A stretch of DNA of 64,000 nt from Xanthobacteraceae bacterium (GTDB taxonomy: Bacteria; Pseudomonadota; Alphaproteobacteria; Rhizobiales; Xanthobacteraceae). Of the stretch, positions 35,864 to 44,054 are shown piece by piece. Under the pieces are notes generated by a model, which was not told the origin of the DNA, made no database searches, and was given only the letters and a program-made list of their open reading frames with translations. How positions within the stretch are numbered: the first letter of the stretch is position 1; every line of letters starts with the position of its first letter. The position numbers were made by a program, and so were the translations under genes. The stretch lies in the NCBI GenBank assembly GCA_029239875.1, contig JARBUD010000005.1, positions 99,507 to 163,506 of the forward strand, written 5' to 3'.

Positions 35864-36409
35864 CTACTGCAGCGGCTTCTCGTATTCGGTCTCGATCTCG
35901 ATGGCGCCGGCGAGGGCGGCGACTCGCTTGATCAGCTCGGAGACGGCCTGGATGGTGAGCAGTGCGAAGCCGAGCGGCAGCAGCAGCTTGGCCGGCCACA
36001 ATATGAGGCCGCCGGCGTTCTGCGACATCTCGTCGGCGCGGAAGGACTGCCAGAAGAAGGGGAAGCTCAGCCAGGTGAGGTAGATGCCGGCCGGGATCAG
36101 GATGATGACGAAGCCGAGCGTGTCGATCCACAGCCGCCCGCGCGGCGACAGCGACATGTAGAGCAGGTCGACGCGCACATGCTCGTTGCGCTGGAGCGTG
36201 TAGGGCGCGCCGAGCAGCACCACCGCGCCGAACAGGTACCACTGGATTTCCAGCAGCCCGTTGGTCGAATAGCTGAGCAGATAACGCACCGTGGCGTTGC
36301 CGGCGCTGATGAGGCAGGCGATCAGCACGCAGTAATCCGCGAGACGCCCGAACCTCTCGTTCAGCGCGTCAATGGCGCGGCTGAAGGCCAGCAGCCCACC
36401 CATTCGCAT
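35864..36409 (-). CDS. dctQ: TRAP transporter small permease (DctQ type)
   Basis: This 181-residue protein has four membrane helices. The DctQ motif NEHVRVDLLYMSLSPRGRLWID follows helix 2, and the first helix region is FGRLADYCVLIACLISAGNATVRYLL. It pairs with the DctM gene downstream. As no dctP is adjacent, the binding protein must be encoded elsewhere or lost. Confidence 0.88.
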   Translation of the reverse strand: MRMGGLLAFSRAIDALNERFGRLADYCVLIACLISAGNATVRYLLSYSTNGLLEIQWYLFGAVVLLGAPYTLQRNEHVRVDLLYMSLSPRGRLWIDTLGFVIILIPAGIYLTWLSFPFFWQSFRADEMSQNAGGLILWPAKLLLPLGFALLTIQAVSELIKRVAALAGAIEIETEYEKPLQ

Positions 36410-36740
36410 TCCCCCTCGCTTGCCGTCGACTTTTGTCGTTGCGGTCGAAAGGGCTGCAATCGCCGCCTCCGCCGGTCAGGGCAAGATAGACCATCGTCTC
36501 AGGCAATTTAACCCGCCCTGGGCCGCACCCGCCCGTGCGAGATCAAACGGCGGCAAGGTGTTGCGCATATGCCCGCGTGCCGGCTCACGGTCGATGCCGG
36601 CTGCCGCAACGGCAACCGGTGCGCGAAACCGGGCGGAAAGGCTGCCTCCGATAGAGGAAAAAGAGGAGCGCGGACTTAAGCGCCCGTCACGAGGAACGGC
36701 ATCCATCGTGTCGCGTTGCCCCATCAGGGAGGGGACGACG
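36410..36740. other. Intergenic region between divergent dctQ and secreted-protein genes
   Basis: The dctQ promoter must lie in its left part. The right end carries the EcfG-type promoter at 36693-36717. No gene or repeat is evident in the remainder. Confidence 0.5.
36693..36717 (+). promoter_or_regulatory. EcfG-type promoter of the small proline-rich secreted protein
   Basis: GGAAC (36693-36697), 16 bp, CGTT (36714-36717): an exact consensus match, 23 bp before the ATG. Confidence 0.75.
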
Positions 36741-37025
36741 ATGATGAAATCCGTCATTTCGCTTGTGACCGGATCGCTGATGCTGACGGCTGCCGGCGTG
36801 GCCTTCGCGCAGCCGGCCGGGCAGCAGTCGAACAGTCCGGGAGTGTCGCCGCCGGCGGCGGGCAGCCCCACTCAGCAACAAGCGCCCGACCAGCCCGTGA
36901 CGCCGAATCCGGTGACCGGGGTGGTGCAGCCGCCGCCGGGACCGCCGCCGGAGGGAACGGCCGCCGACATCAAGCTGCCGGACTGCGCCCCGCCGAATTG
37001 CGGCACGCCCCGGATCATGGAATAG
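36741..37025 (+). CDS. Small secreted proline/glutamine-rich protein
   Basis: This 94-residue protein has a signal peptide (MMKSVISLVTGSLMLTAAGV, cleavage after AFAQ). The mature part is Pro/Gln/Gly rich and disordered, ending in a CAPPNCGTP motif with two cysteines. AGGGAGGGG precedes the ATG. An exact GGAAC-N16-CGTT promoter lies just upstream. Its 3' end overlaps the convergent anti-sigma gene by 11 bp. No named family is recognised. Confidence 0.75.
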   Translation: MMKSVISLVTGSLMLTAAGVAFAQPAGQQSNSPGVSPPAAGSPTQQQAPDQPVTPNPVTGVVQPPPGPPPEGTAADIKLPDCAPPNCGTPRIME

Positions 37026-37779
37026 CGCGGGAGCGATCCGACAGAAGCCTGGCTTCATCGGCGGCGGAGACGGGCTCTCCGGCATCGAGGCTCTTGAGAT
37101 AGCCATCGATCAGGTTCTCGCCGCTCGCGGGCACATATCCCTCGCCCCCGGAGGCGCCCACCGCCGCCACGATGCGCCACTCCTTGCCGCGGCAGGCGAG
37201 GCCCTCGACCGATGCGGCGGCCAGAGCGACGACGAAGTCCCGGCACAGCGTGCCGTTCGCCAGCCTGTAGGTGGCGAGCGGGCGCACATTGCCGCCCGCG
37301 ATGTCCGCCCGGTCGCCGGAAGCCGTGGTCTGGAGCGCGGCGAGCACGGCGGGATCGTCGATGCGGCCGAAGGCCGTCCCTGCCGTCTCGGGCGATGCCC
37401 ATCCGGCCAGATAGGCCGTGGCCGCGGCAAGCACCGCCACGCCGCCAACCGCCGCGGCGGCGGCGAAGCTCCGCACCGAAGGCCATGCCGGCCTGGCGGC
37501 GACAGGCGACGGCGCGGCCCGCTCCTCGGCGGACTGCTCCTCGTCCTCCTCGATGAGCCGGGACAGCGCCTCCCGGAGACCGTCGGGCACGTCGGCCTCG
37601 CTCGCGGCGAACTGGCTGCGCGCCAGCCGCCGGCTCCGGATGAAGCCGACGAGGCGGCGCGCAAGCTCGGGATCCGTGGCCAGCACCCGCTCGAGGGCGA
37701 TGGCGGCACCTTCCTCCAGCTCGCCGTCGACATAGGCCATCAAGGTCTCGTCGCTCGGATGCACGTGGACGTTGCTCAT
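37015..37779 (-). CDS. Membrane anti-sigma factor
   Basis: This 254-residue protein has a cytoplasmic N-terminal helix bundle (HPSDETLMAYVDGELEEGAA, as in anti-sigma domains), an acidic linker (EEDEEQSAEE), one transmembrane helix (residues 104-127) and a periplasmic domain (GRIDDPAVLAALQTT onward). It lacks the zinc Cys/His triad of ZAS-type anti-sigmas. The start overlaps the sigma gene stop in an ATGA. It presumably sequesters that sigma factor at the membrane. Confidence 0.85.
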   Translation of the reverse strand: MSNVHVHPSDETLMAYVDGELEEGAAIALERVLATDPELARRLVGFIRSRRLARSQFAASEADVPDGLREALSRLIEEDEEQSAEERAAPSPVAARPAWPSVRSFAAAAAVGGVAVLAAATAYLAGWASPETAGTAFGRIDDPAVLAALQTTASGDRADIAGGNVRPLATYRLANGTLCRDFVVALAAASVEGLACRGKEWRIVAAVGASGGEGYVPASGENLIDGYLKSLDAGEPVSAADEARLLSDRSRAIP

Positions 37780-38285
37780 CCCCTCGCCCTTTCGCCTGTA
37801 CCGCCTTCGCAGGCCTCCAGCAGCCGCTTGCGCGCGCGCGCCAGCCGGCTCATCACCGTGCCGATCGGCACGCCGAGGACGTCGGCCACCTCGCGGTAGG
37901 ACATGTCGTCCACGCAGACCAGCAGCAGGACCTCGCGCTGTTCCCACGGCAGATCCTGGATCTTCGCCGCCACCTCGCTGCACTCGATGCGGCCGAGCGC
38001 CTCGCGCTCGCCGTCGCATGCCCCATCCGGGCCGAGCTGGGACGCCTGCACCTCCACTTCCAGCCGCGCCCGGCGGAGGCCGTCGATCCAGATGTTCCGC
38101 ATGATGCGGAACAGCCAGGCGTCGAGACGGGTGCCCGGCGTCCACATGTGCGGCTGCGCCAGCGCGCGCTCGCACGCGCCCTGCACAAGATCGTCGGCGA
38201 GCGCCGAGGACTGGCACAGCGCCAGCGCGTAGCGCCTGAGGCGCGGCAGGAGCGCCGGAAGCTCGGCGCTGATGGTCCCGGGCAT
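37776..38285 (-). CDS. ECF-type RNA polymerase sigma factor
   Basis: This 169-residue protein has region 2 (LPRLRRYALALCQSSALADDLVQGACERAL, then TRLDAWLFRIMRNIWIDGLRR) and region 4 (LPWEQREVLLLVCVDDMSYREVADVLGVPIGTVMSRLARARKRL). It lies between a secreted subtilase gene 44 bp upstream and its overlapping anti-sigma gene. The pair differs from the EcfG/NepR/PhyR arrangement, so this is probably a separate envelope-responsive sigma factor. The GGATC-N16-CGTT upstream of the subtilase hints at autoregulation. Confidence 0.92.
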   Translation of the reverse strand: MPGTISAELPALLPRLRRYALALCQSSALADDLVQGACERALAQPHMWTPGTRLDAWLFRIMRNIWIDGLRRARLEVEVQASQLGPDGACDGEREALGRIECSEVAAKIQDLPWEQREVLLLVCVDDMSYREVADVLGVPIGTVMSRLARARKRLLEACEGGTGERARG

Positions 38286-38329
38286 GCTGGCTCCGTACGT
38301 CACGTCGATTAACGAACCAACAGGCGCAT

Positions 38330-39889
38330 CTATTCCCGCGGCACGGCCAGTGTTTCGGAAGCGGACCTGCCGGCAATGTCCGTCCCCTCGCCATCGGCGG
38401 GGCCGCCGCACAGCCCGGCGGCCTGCACGAGCCCCCAGCCGAAGACCTCGTCCCGGCCGGGCGCGCCGAGGTCGCGCGCGGCCGATGCGAGCAGATCCTC
38501 CATGTGGATGCTGCCGGCATGAGGGTCCATCGAGGCGAGGCGCGCGACCGCCGCGGTGACGAAGGGCACGGCGAAGGACGTGCCAGACCTGTCGGCCTCC
38601 CCGCCGCCGGCCGCGGCGGTCGAGACGCCGACGCCCGGCGCCGCCAGCGCGATGTAGCCGCCGCGAGTGGCGCGCTTGTAGATGCGCATCTCCGCATCCA
38701 CCGCCGTTACCGCGAGGACGCCGGGATAGGCCGCGGGATAGCCCGGATCGGCTCCGGGCCCGCCGTTTCCGGCGGCCGCGACCAGCGTTATGCCGAGCGC
38801 CAGCGCGTGGTCGATCGCCTGTTTCAGCACCTCGTTGGGCGGGCCGGAAAAGCTGAGATTGATGACCTTCACATCGCGCCGCTCGAGTTCCTGCAGGGCT
38901 GCCACGACGCGCAGGACGTCGGTCCTGTCGGTGCCTTCGTGGGCGCTGAAGGCGTTCACCGCCACCAGCTTGGCTTCGGGCAGAAGCCCGGCGGCTCCGC
39001 TGCCGGCCTTGCCGACCAGCAGCGCCGCGATGGCGGTTCCGTGCCCCGGCCCGGCGGAGGACGAAGGATCGAGGGTGACCACCTCGATGTCCTGTCCCTG
39101 CAGCGCCTCGTGGCCGAGATCGATGCCGGTGTCGATCATGCCGATCTTCGGCGGGGCGCCGCACCCCGAGGGCGGGCGCCAACCGATGAGCGTCCGCGCG
39201 CAGGCGGTGCCGTCGCAGCCCTCGTCCCCCTCGTCCGTGTAATAGAAGGCGTCGGCATCCGCGACAGCGCTGCGGTTCACGTCCGAGATCCATCGGCGTG
39301 CCGTGGCGGCGTCGAGCCTGCCCGGCAGGCCGAACTTCACGAACGAGGTCTGCGCCAGCGAGGCCCGGGCAATGACGCGCAGCCCTCTTGAGGACAGGCG
39401 GCGGATATCGCCCTCGCTCAGGCCGGCGGCAATGACGGATCGCGCATTGGCCGCGGCCCGCCCTGTCGAGACGACCGCCCCGCGCCCGCTCAAGCCCCCG
39501 CTTCCGGCCCCGGCGGCCTTGCTCCTGGAAACCGTGCGCGGACGGGCGACATTGGGCCGGGGCCTCGGTTCGACGCTGCGCGGAAACAGCATCTGCATCG
39601 CCGCGAATGGATTGCCGTTGAAGCCGTTGCGCGCGGCGGCCGAGGCGCCGCCCGGATTGCCGCCCCTCCCCCGGTTGCCGGCGCTGTTGCCGCCGTCGCT
39701 CTTTCCGCTGCCCTTTCCGCCCCCATTGCCGCCTCCCTTGCCGTTGCCCCCGGCATTGCCCGCCTTGGCCTGCGCGGCGCTCGGGGCGACGCCCAGGGAA
39801 TGGTCGGTGACCACCGGCTGAGGAGTGAAAAGGAGACCCGCCGCACCGATCACCAGCGCGATCCCAAGGCGGCTGCAGCGAAAGATCAT
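38330..39889 (-). CDS. Secreted subtilisin-like (S8) serine protease
   Basis: This 519-residue protein has a signal peptide (MIFRCSRLGIALVIGAAGLL) and a Gly/Asn/Lys-rich low-complexity segment (residues 41-85). A pro-region of about 150 residues follows, then the protease domain with D253 (GMIDTGIDLGHEAL), H283 (GPGHGTAIAAL), oxyanion N375 (AAGNGG) and S438 (SGTSFAVP). All catalytic residues are present. It is the first gene of a protease, sigma, anti-sigma operon. It may process a signal protein or the anti-sigma factor in the periplasm, which is inference. Confidence 0.9.
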   Translation of the reverse strand: MIFRCSRLGIALVIGAAGLLFTPQPVVTDHSLGVAPSAAQAKAGNAGGNGKGGGNGGGKGSGKSDGGNSAGNRGRGGNPGGASAAARNGFNGNPFAAMQMLFPRSVEPRPRPNVARPRTVSRSKAAGAGSGGLSGRGAVVSTGRAAANARSVIAAGLSEGDIRRLSSRGLRVIARASLAQTSFVKFGLPGRLDAATARRWISDVNRSAVADADAFYYTDEGDEGCDGTACARTLIGWRPPSGCGAPPKIGMIDTGIDLGHEALQGQDIEVVTLDPSSSAGPGHGTAIAALLVGKAGSGAAGLLPEAKLVAVNAFSAHEGTDRTDVLRVVAALQELERRDVKVINLSFSGPPNEVLKQAIDHALALGITLVAAAGNGGPGADPGYPAAYPGVLAVTAVDAEMRIYKRATRGGYIALAAPGVGVSTAAAGGGEADRSGTSFAVPFVTAAVARLASMDPHAGSIHMEDLLASAARDLGAPGRDEVFGWGLVQAAGLCGGPADGEGTDIAGRSASETLAVPRE

Positions 39890-39927
39890 GGAACCCGCTC
39901 TCGCACCTATGCGAACGCTGGGCGGAT

Positions 39928-39952
39928 AACGAGTTGCCGATGGAATCGATCC
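39928..39952 (-). promoter_or_regulatory. Possible ECF promoter before the subtilase operon
   Basis: GGATC, 16 bp, CGTT: one base off the GGAAC-N16-CGTT pattern, 39 bp upstream of the ATG. The short motif makes this tentative. Confidence 0.35.
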
Positions 39953-39958
39953 AACGAA

Positions 39959-39984
39959 GACCGCCCGGAAACGCCCGGGCGGTC
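39959..39984 (-). terminator. Hairpin terminator after DUF1236 paralogue 2
   Basis: Perfect 10-bp arms GACCGCCCGG/CCGGGCGGTC with a 6-nt loop lie 18 bp after the DUF1236 stop and before the subtilase promoter. The U-run is weak. Confidence 0.65.
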
Positions 39985-40001
39985 CTGCGCAGGTAAGCCG
40001 G

Positions 40002-40844
40002 TCAGGCCGTGATGATGTAGACGATCTTGTAGGTGTCGGGCTCGACGATGACGATGCGCCCGTCCGCGAGCACGAAGAACCGGTAGGTCCGGTACTGCGG
40101 CACGATCTCGATGACGCGCGCGGGCAGCGGGCGCAGTTCGACGGTGCGCGGCACCGCGACGCCGACATTCACGGAGAAGTTCACATCGCGAATGGGCGTC
40201 ACATGCTCGCGCGTGATGGTCTCGCGGATCGTCGTCCGCTTCTCCGAGCTGATGTTGACGCTGCCGGTGGTCGTGGTGTCGACGTTCTGGCCGGTACCGG
40301 TGCGCTGCTGGGTCGTCGTCCCGCTCTCCATGGTCTTGTTCTGGGTGGTACCCGTCGTGGAGCGCTGGGTGTTCTGCCCGGTGGCCTTCTGCTGATCTTG
40401 GTTCTGGGCGTCGCCGGTGGCGGGCTCGGTGCGCTTGGTGCCCTGCATCTGCTTGGTCGAGGTGCCGCCCTCGGATTTGCCGGTGTCGGCCTTGCCGTTG
40501 GTCTTGCCCTGCTTCTGCATCTGCGTGTCCGACGAGCCGGCGCCGCTCTGCTGGCGCTTCATCGGCGGCTGGTTGTCCTGCGCCCTCTCGCCGCCGGTGG
40601 CGTCCGGGCGCTTCTGGGCTCCGCCCGCTTCCGGCGGCGGCTTGGCGCCTTTCATCGAGCCGGCCCCGGAGGCGCCGGGCTGCTCGGTGCCTCCGGACGA
40701 GCCTGCGCCGGAAGGCGCTTCCGTCGATGGCGACGCACCCTGCTGACCTCCCTGCGGGGGAATCGGGTTCTGCGCGGCCAAGGTGGTGGCGAGCATCAGC
40801 GCAGGAATTGCCGTGCTTGCCGCGAGGATTATCTTCCGCATCAT
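40002..40844 (-). CDS. Secreted DUF1236 protein with long low-complexity linker, paralogue 2
   Basis: This 280-residue protein has a signal peptide (KIILAASTAIPALMLATTLA). About 165 residues of Gln/Gly/Thr/Lys-rich disordered sequence follow, including DUF1236-like repeats of TRETITREHV type. The C-terminal module (VPRTVELRPLPARVIEIVPQ, then YRFFVLADGRIVIVEPDTYKIVYII) resembles paralogue 3. GGAGGA precedes the ATGATG start. GGAAT-N16-CGTT lies 76 bp upstream, one base off the general-stress promoter. Confidence 0.85.
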   Translation of the reverse strand: MMRKIILAASTAIPALMLATTLAAQNPIPPQGGQQGASPSTEAPSGAGSSGGTEQPGASGAGSMKGAKPPPEAGGAQKRPDATGGERAQDNQPPMKRQQSGAGSSDTQMQKQGKTNGKADTGKSEGGTSTKQMQGTKRTEPATGDAQNQDQQKATGQNTQRSTTGTTQNKTMESGTTTQQRTGTGQNVDTTTTGSVNISSEKRTTIRETITREHVTPIRDVNFSVNVGVAVPRTVELRPLPARVIEIVPQYRTYRFFVLADGRIVIVEPDTYKIVYIITA

Positions 40845-41204
40845 TTCCTCCATGCGTGTCGATTTCAGGCATATGACGGGCCCGTCTCGCACGAGGCGAG
40901 CACAACGTCCCGACTTATTAACGAATGACGGAGATATTTATTCCAATTCAGAGAATATATCTTCAGGAAATCATGAAACTTTGACAACATCGGAAAGTAT
41001 TTTCTTTTCAATGAATCAATATATATTTAGATCGTATATTAGATACGAAGCGAGCAGAGCCTCGCCCTTCCGAAGAAAAGCGAGGCCCGGCCGACACGCG
41101 ACGTTACAGACAGACATGGTGACCACGTCGCATGCCCAGACGCGTGCGAAGGTCCGACCTCCCGCTCGTGGTGCCTCGCACGGCAACTTGCAGCGGGAAG
41201 TCGA
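40845..41204. other. AT-rich intergenic region between two DUF1236 genes
   Basis: The part from about 40915 to 41045 is unusually A+T rich and contains the candidate promoter at 40920-40944. A GCCTCGC/GCGAGGC inverted repeat lies at 41059-41086. No gene is supported. Confidence 0.55.
40920..40944 (-). promoter_or_regulatory. Near-consensus EcfG-type promoter of DUF1236 paralogue 2
   Basis: GGAAT (40944-40940), 16 bp, CGTT (40923-40920): one mismatch in the -35 element. Confidence 0.5.
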
Positions 41205-41495
41205 TCACTCCACGACCTTCACCACCTTGCGGGTCTTCGCTTCGACGATGACCCGGTGATTGTTCACGACGGCGTAGCTGTAGGTGTCGAATTTGGGCAC
41301 CGGGCGGAGAACCACCGTGTCCGGCAGTTCCGAGCCGACGATGACTTCACGTTCGACGGTCACGGACGGCATGCTCTCCTTGGTGACGTAGGTCTCCACC
41401 TCGCCGGGAACGGTGACCACGGCCTGCGCGAAGCCGGTCGACGGCAGCACGAGAGCCGAAACGGCAAAGGCCGCGACGAATACTGCCTTCCTCAT
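41205..41495 (-). CDS. Small secreted DUF1236 protein, paralogue 3
   Basis: This 96-residue protein has a signal peptide (RKAVFVAAFAVSALVLPSTG, then FAQAV) and a single DUF1236 unit: TVEREVIVGSELPDTVVLRP, then YSYAVVNNHRVIVEAKTRKVVKVV. AGGAGG lies 5 bp before the ATG. The upstream 100 bp are A+T rich. It is the shortest of the three paralogues and lacks linker or glycine zipper. Confidence 0.85.
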   Translation of the reverse strand: MRKAVFVAAFAVSALVLPSTGFAQAVVTVPGEVETYVTKESMPSVTVEREVIVGSELPDTVVLRPVPKFDTYSYAVVNNHRVIVEAKTRKVVKVVE

Positions 41496-41644
41496 GGAAT
41501 CCTCCTGAGATTGCAAAGAGCATCTTGAGAATTGTTTGCAGAGATTATGGTTCCGGAAGATATTTTATTTTGCAATTACTTGAAAATGGGCAGACCCGTC
41601 CGTTCTCCGCCCGCATGAGCCGAGTACAATCGCGTCAACAGCCA

Positions 41645-41670
41645 AACGGATGACGGCACCGGTTTATTCC
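41645..41670 (-). promoter_or_regulatory. Weak EcfG-like promoter upstream of DUF1236 paralogue 3
   Basis: GGAAT, 17 bp, CGTT, about 150 bp upstream of the ATG. The distance and mismatch make it less convincing than the others. Confidence 0.3.
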
Positions 41671-41713
41671 CGAACGGTGCGGGATGGTGACCGGCGCACG
41701 GCCGGACGGACGC

Positions 41714-41744
41714 AAAAAACCCCGCCCTCCAGCGGAGAGCGGGG
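41714..41744 (-). terminator. Rho-independent terminator of the PRC-barrel gene
   Basis: On the minus strand CCCCGC pairs with GCGGGG, with an inner CTCC-GCT-GGAG hairpin, followed by TTTTTT. It lies 27 bp after the stop. Confidence 0.95.
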
Positions 41745-41770
41745 TCATGACCGGCCCGGAAGAAATGGGG

Positions 41771-42166
41771 TCAGTCGTCGAACTTGCCCTCGTATTTGAA
41801 CTCGGGCATCGCCTTGAGTTGCTCGCGCGTCAGCGTGCTGGTGCCCTTCCATTCCTTGGCGGTGCCGTCGAACGTCACCTTCACGGCGCTGGGCGGGACC
41901 ACGACATAGCGGTCGCCCAGGCCGAGGAAGCCGCCGACCGACAGCACCAGGCCCTTCACCTTCATCGAGCTGTCGAGCACGAGGTCTTCGATCTCGCCGA
42001 TATCCTCGTTGGCCGCGTTGTTGACGTCGAGCCCGACGAGGTTGGAGGCGAGCGCGTCGCTCGGGCTCACGGCGACGTTGGCGGTCTCGGTGATCGGCGT
42101 CTGCGCCAGCGCGGGGGCGGAAAGCAGCGCCGCCGCGGCGGCAAGGCCGATGATGTTCGCGCGCAT
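41771..42166 (-). CDS. Periplasmic PRC-barrel domain protein
   Basis: This 131-residue protein has a signal peptide (MRANIIGLAAAAALLSAPAL, then AQTPI). The PRC-barrel follows: ASNLVGLDVNNAANEDIGEIEDLVLD, then VKGLVLSVGGFLGLGDRYVVVPPSAV. Proteins of this kind are commonly stress-induced in Hyphomicrobiales. An exact GGAAC-N16-CGTT promoter lies 48-72 bp upstream, and a strong terminator follows, so the gene is a self-contained stress unit. Confidence 0.9.
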   Translation of the reverse strand: MRANIIGLAAAAALLSAPALAQTPITETANVAVSPSDALASNLVGLDVNNAANEDIGEIEDLVLDSSMKVKGLVLSVGGFLGLGDRYVVVPPSAVKVTFDGTAKEWKGTSTLTREQLKAMPEFKYEGKFDD

Positions 42167-42213
42167 CGAGGATACTCCCTGACAATTGGACGCCACGCCG
42201 GCGTCGCGTCCTC

Positions 42214-42238
42214 AACGCGGGTCGCGGACCGGCGTTCC
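42214..42238 (-). promoter_or_regulatory. EcfG-type promoter of the PRC-barrel gene
   Basis: GGAAC (42238-42234), 16 bp, CGTT (42217-42214): an exact consensus match. Confidence 0.75.
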
Positions 42239-42250
42239 GGCACGCGATCG

Positions 42251-43900
42251 TCAGCCTCGGCCGCTTCGCGCGGGGGCCAGCAGCGCCAGGGCGCAGCCGG
42301 CGAAGGTGCAGCAGGCGAGCATGAGCCAGGCATCGTTGATCGACTGCACCAGCGCGGCCTTCTCGATCAGCGGCCGGACATAGGCCTCGATGGCCGGATC
42401 GAGCGGGCCGGTGACCGCGCCGTGCAGCGCGCCGGCCGGCAGCCCGACGAGGTCGGCGGCGGCGGTGTCTCCGGCGAGCAGGCGCTGCTTGAGCGCTTCG
42501 GCATGGACGGGGCTGCGCCCGAACATCACCGTGTCGATGAGCGCTATGCCGATGGCACCGCCGAGGTTGCGCATCAGGTTGAACAGGCCGCTGGCGTCCG
42601 GCACCGCTTCGGGCGGCAGGGCGCCAAGCGCAAGGCGGGTCGGCGGCAGCAGGCACAGCATGATCGCGGCGCCGCGCACGACCTGCGGCCAGAACATGCC
42701 GTCGTAATCGGTCTCGCGGGTCGAGAACGCGCTCATGGCCAGCCCCATGCCGAACAGCGCGAAGCCGAGGATGGTCAGCAGGCGCGCATCGCTGCGCCGC
42801 TCCAGCGCCACCGCGACCGGCGAGGTGACGAACTGCGTGACGCCGGTGACCAGCATCACCATGCCGATGGCCAGCGGCCCGTGCCCGCGCACGAAGGCGA
42901 GGAACACCGGCATCAGATAGACCGTGCCGTAGAGCCCCATGCCGAGAATGAAGCTGAGCGCGCAGCCGATGGCGAAGCCCCGGTCGCGGAAGGTGCGCAA
43001 TTGGATGATAGGCGTCGTTCCGACCAGCATGCGCCGCACGAACACCGCGCCGGCGAGCACGCTGGCGGCAAGCAAAGCGAGCACCGGCACGGCCAGCCAG
43101 CCGCGCTGCGGCGCCTCCTTCAACCCGATCTGCAGGCTCGCGAGGCAGATCGCCAGCAGGGCAAGGCCGGCGATGTCCAGCGTACGCAGCAGCGCCCGGT
43201 CGGCCGCCTCGCGCGCCAGAAGCGCCAGCCCCAGCGTGCAGGCGAGGATGCCCGGCGCGACGTTGATGAGGAACAGCCAGTGCCATGAGGTGGTCTGCGT
43301 TATCCAGCCGCCGACGACCGGCCCGACCGTCGGCGCCAGCACCGCCAGCAGGCCGGCGATGGTGGTCGCGAAGCCCTGCAGCCGGAACGGGAAGAGCAGG
43401 AACACCGCCGAGAACACCAGCGGCACCAGCATGCCGCCGAAGAAGCCCTGCGCCACGCGTGCGGTGACCAGCGAGGCGAAGCCCATGCTGGCGGCGCAGC
43501 CTATGGAGGCCAGCGTGAAGGCGCCCACGGCGATCGCGAACAGCACGCGCATGCCGAGCGCGCGCGTCAGCAGGCCGGTCAGCGGAATCGCGATCACCTC
43601 GGCGATGAGGTAGGCGGTCTGGATCCAGCTCATCATATCGGCGGGAATGGCGAGCGCGGTGCGGATCGTCGGCAGCGAGGTCGCCACCACCTGGATGTCC
43701 AGCACCGCCATGAACATGCCGAGGCACAGCGCGCCGAAGCCGATCCATATGCGCACCGGCACATGTTCCGGCTCGCCATCTCCGGAAGGAAGGCGGTCAC
43801 TGAAGGCTGGCAACGGCGTGACCTTCGAACGGAGGATGTTCGGCTCCCCATCACGAGCGGCGGGCGTCTTCAAGTCAAGACGGCCGCTCGCCGGAGCCAT
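42251..43900 (-). CDS. DHA2 family MFS drug efflux transporter (EmrB/QacA type)
   Basis: This protein of up to 549 residues has 14 predicted membrane helices. CLGMFMAVLDIQVVATSLPTI is the DHA2 helix-1 motif with the conserved LDxxVVxxALP pattern, WIQTAYLIAEVIAIPLTGLL follows in helix 2, and ARVAQGFFGGMLVPLVFSAV gives motif C context. No EmrA-type adaptor gene is adjacent. The N-terminal 45 residues are polar; a later start is possible. The 3' end lies 13 bp beyond the PRC-barrel promoter. Confidence 0.9.
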   Translation of the reverse strand: MAPASGRLDLKTPAARDGEPNILRSKVTPLPAFSDRLPSGDGEPEHVPVRIWIGFGALCLGMFMAVLDIQVVATSLPTIRTALAIPADMMSWIQTAYLIAEVIAIPLTGLLTRALGMRVLFAIAVGAFTLASIGCAASMGFASLVTARVAQGFFGGMLVPLVFSAVFLLFPFRLQGFATTIAGLLAVLAPTVGPVVGGWITQTTSWHWLFLINVAPGILACTLGLALLAREAADRALLRTLDIAGLALLAICLASLQIGLKEAPQRGWLAVPVLALLAASVLAGAVFVRRMLVGTTPIIQLRTFRDRGFAIGCALSFILGMGLYGTVYLMPVFLAFVRGHGPLAIGMVMLVTGVTQFVTSPVAVALERRSDARLLTILGFALFGMGLAMSAFSTRETDYDGMFWPQVVRGAAIMLCLLPPTRLALGALPPEAVPDASGLFNLMRNLGGAIGIALIDTVMFGRSPVHAEALKQRLLAGDTAAADLVGLPAGALHGAVTGPLDPAIEAYVRPLIEKAALVQSINDAWLMLACCTFAGCALALLAPARSGRG

Positions 43901-44054
43901 ATGGGACGGCGGCGGAAGACTGGAAGATCACCCCTCGCCGACGCCATGCGGAAGGCGGGCTAACCGGCAATGCCGGGCCGGCCTGCACAAAGTGGGGATT
44001 GCCCCCCGCTACCTTTGGGGCATTAGATCGCCGCAACGCACATTCGGAGCTGTC

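Noticed and set aside
41527..41554. Exact GGAAC closer to the DUF1236 gene at 41205
   Set aside because: At the correct 16-17 bp spacing there is AATT or ATTC instead of CGTT, so it does not make a promoter.
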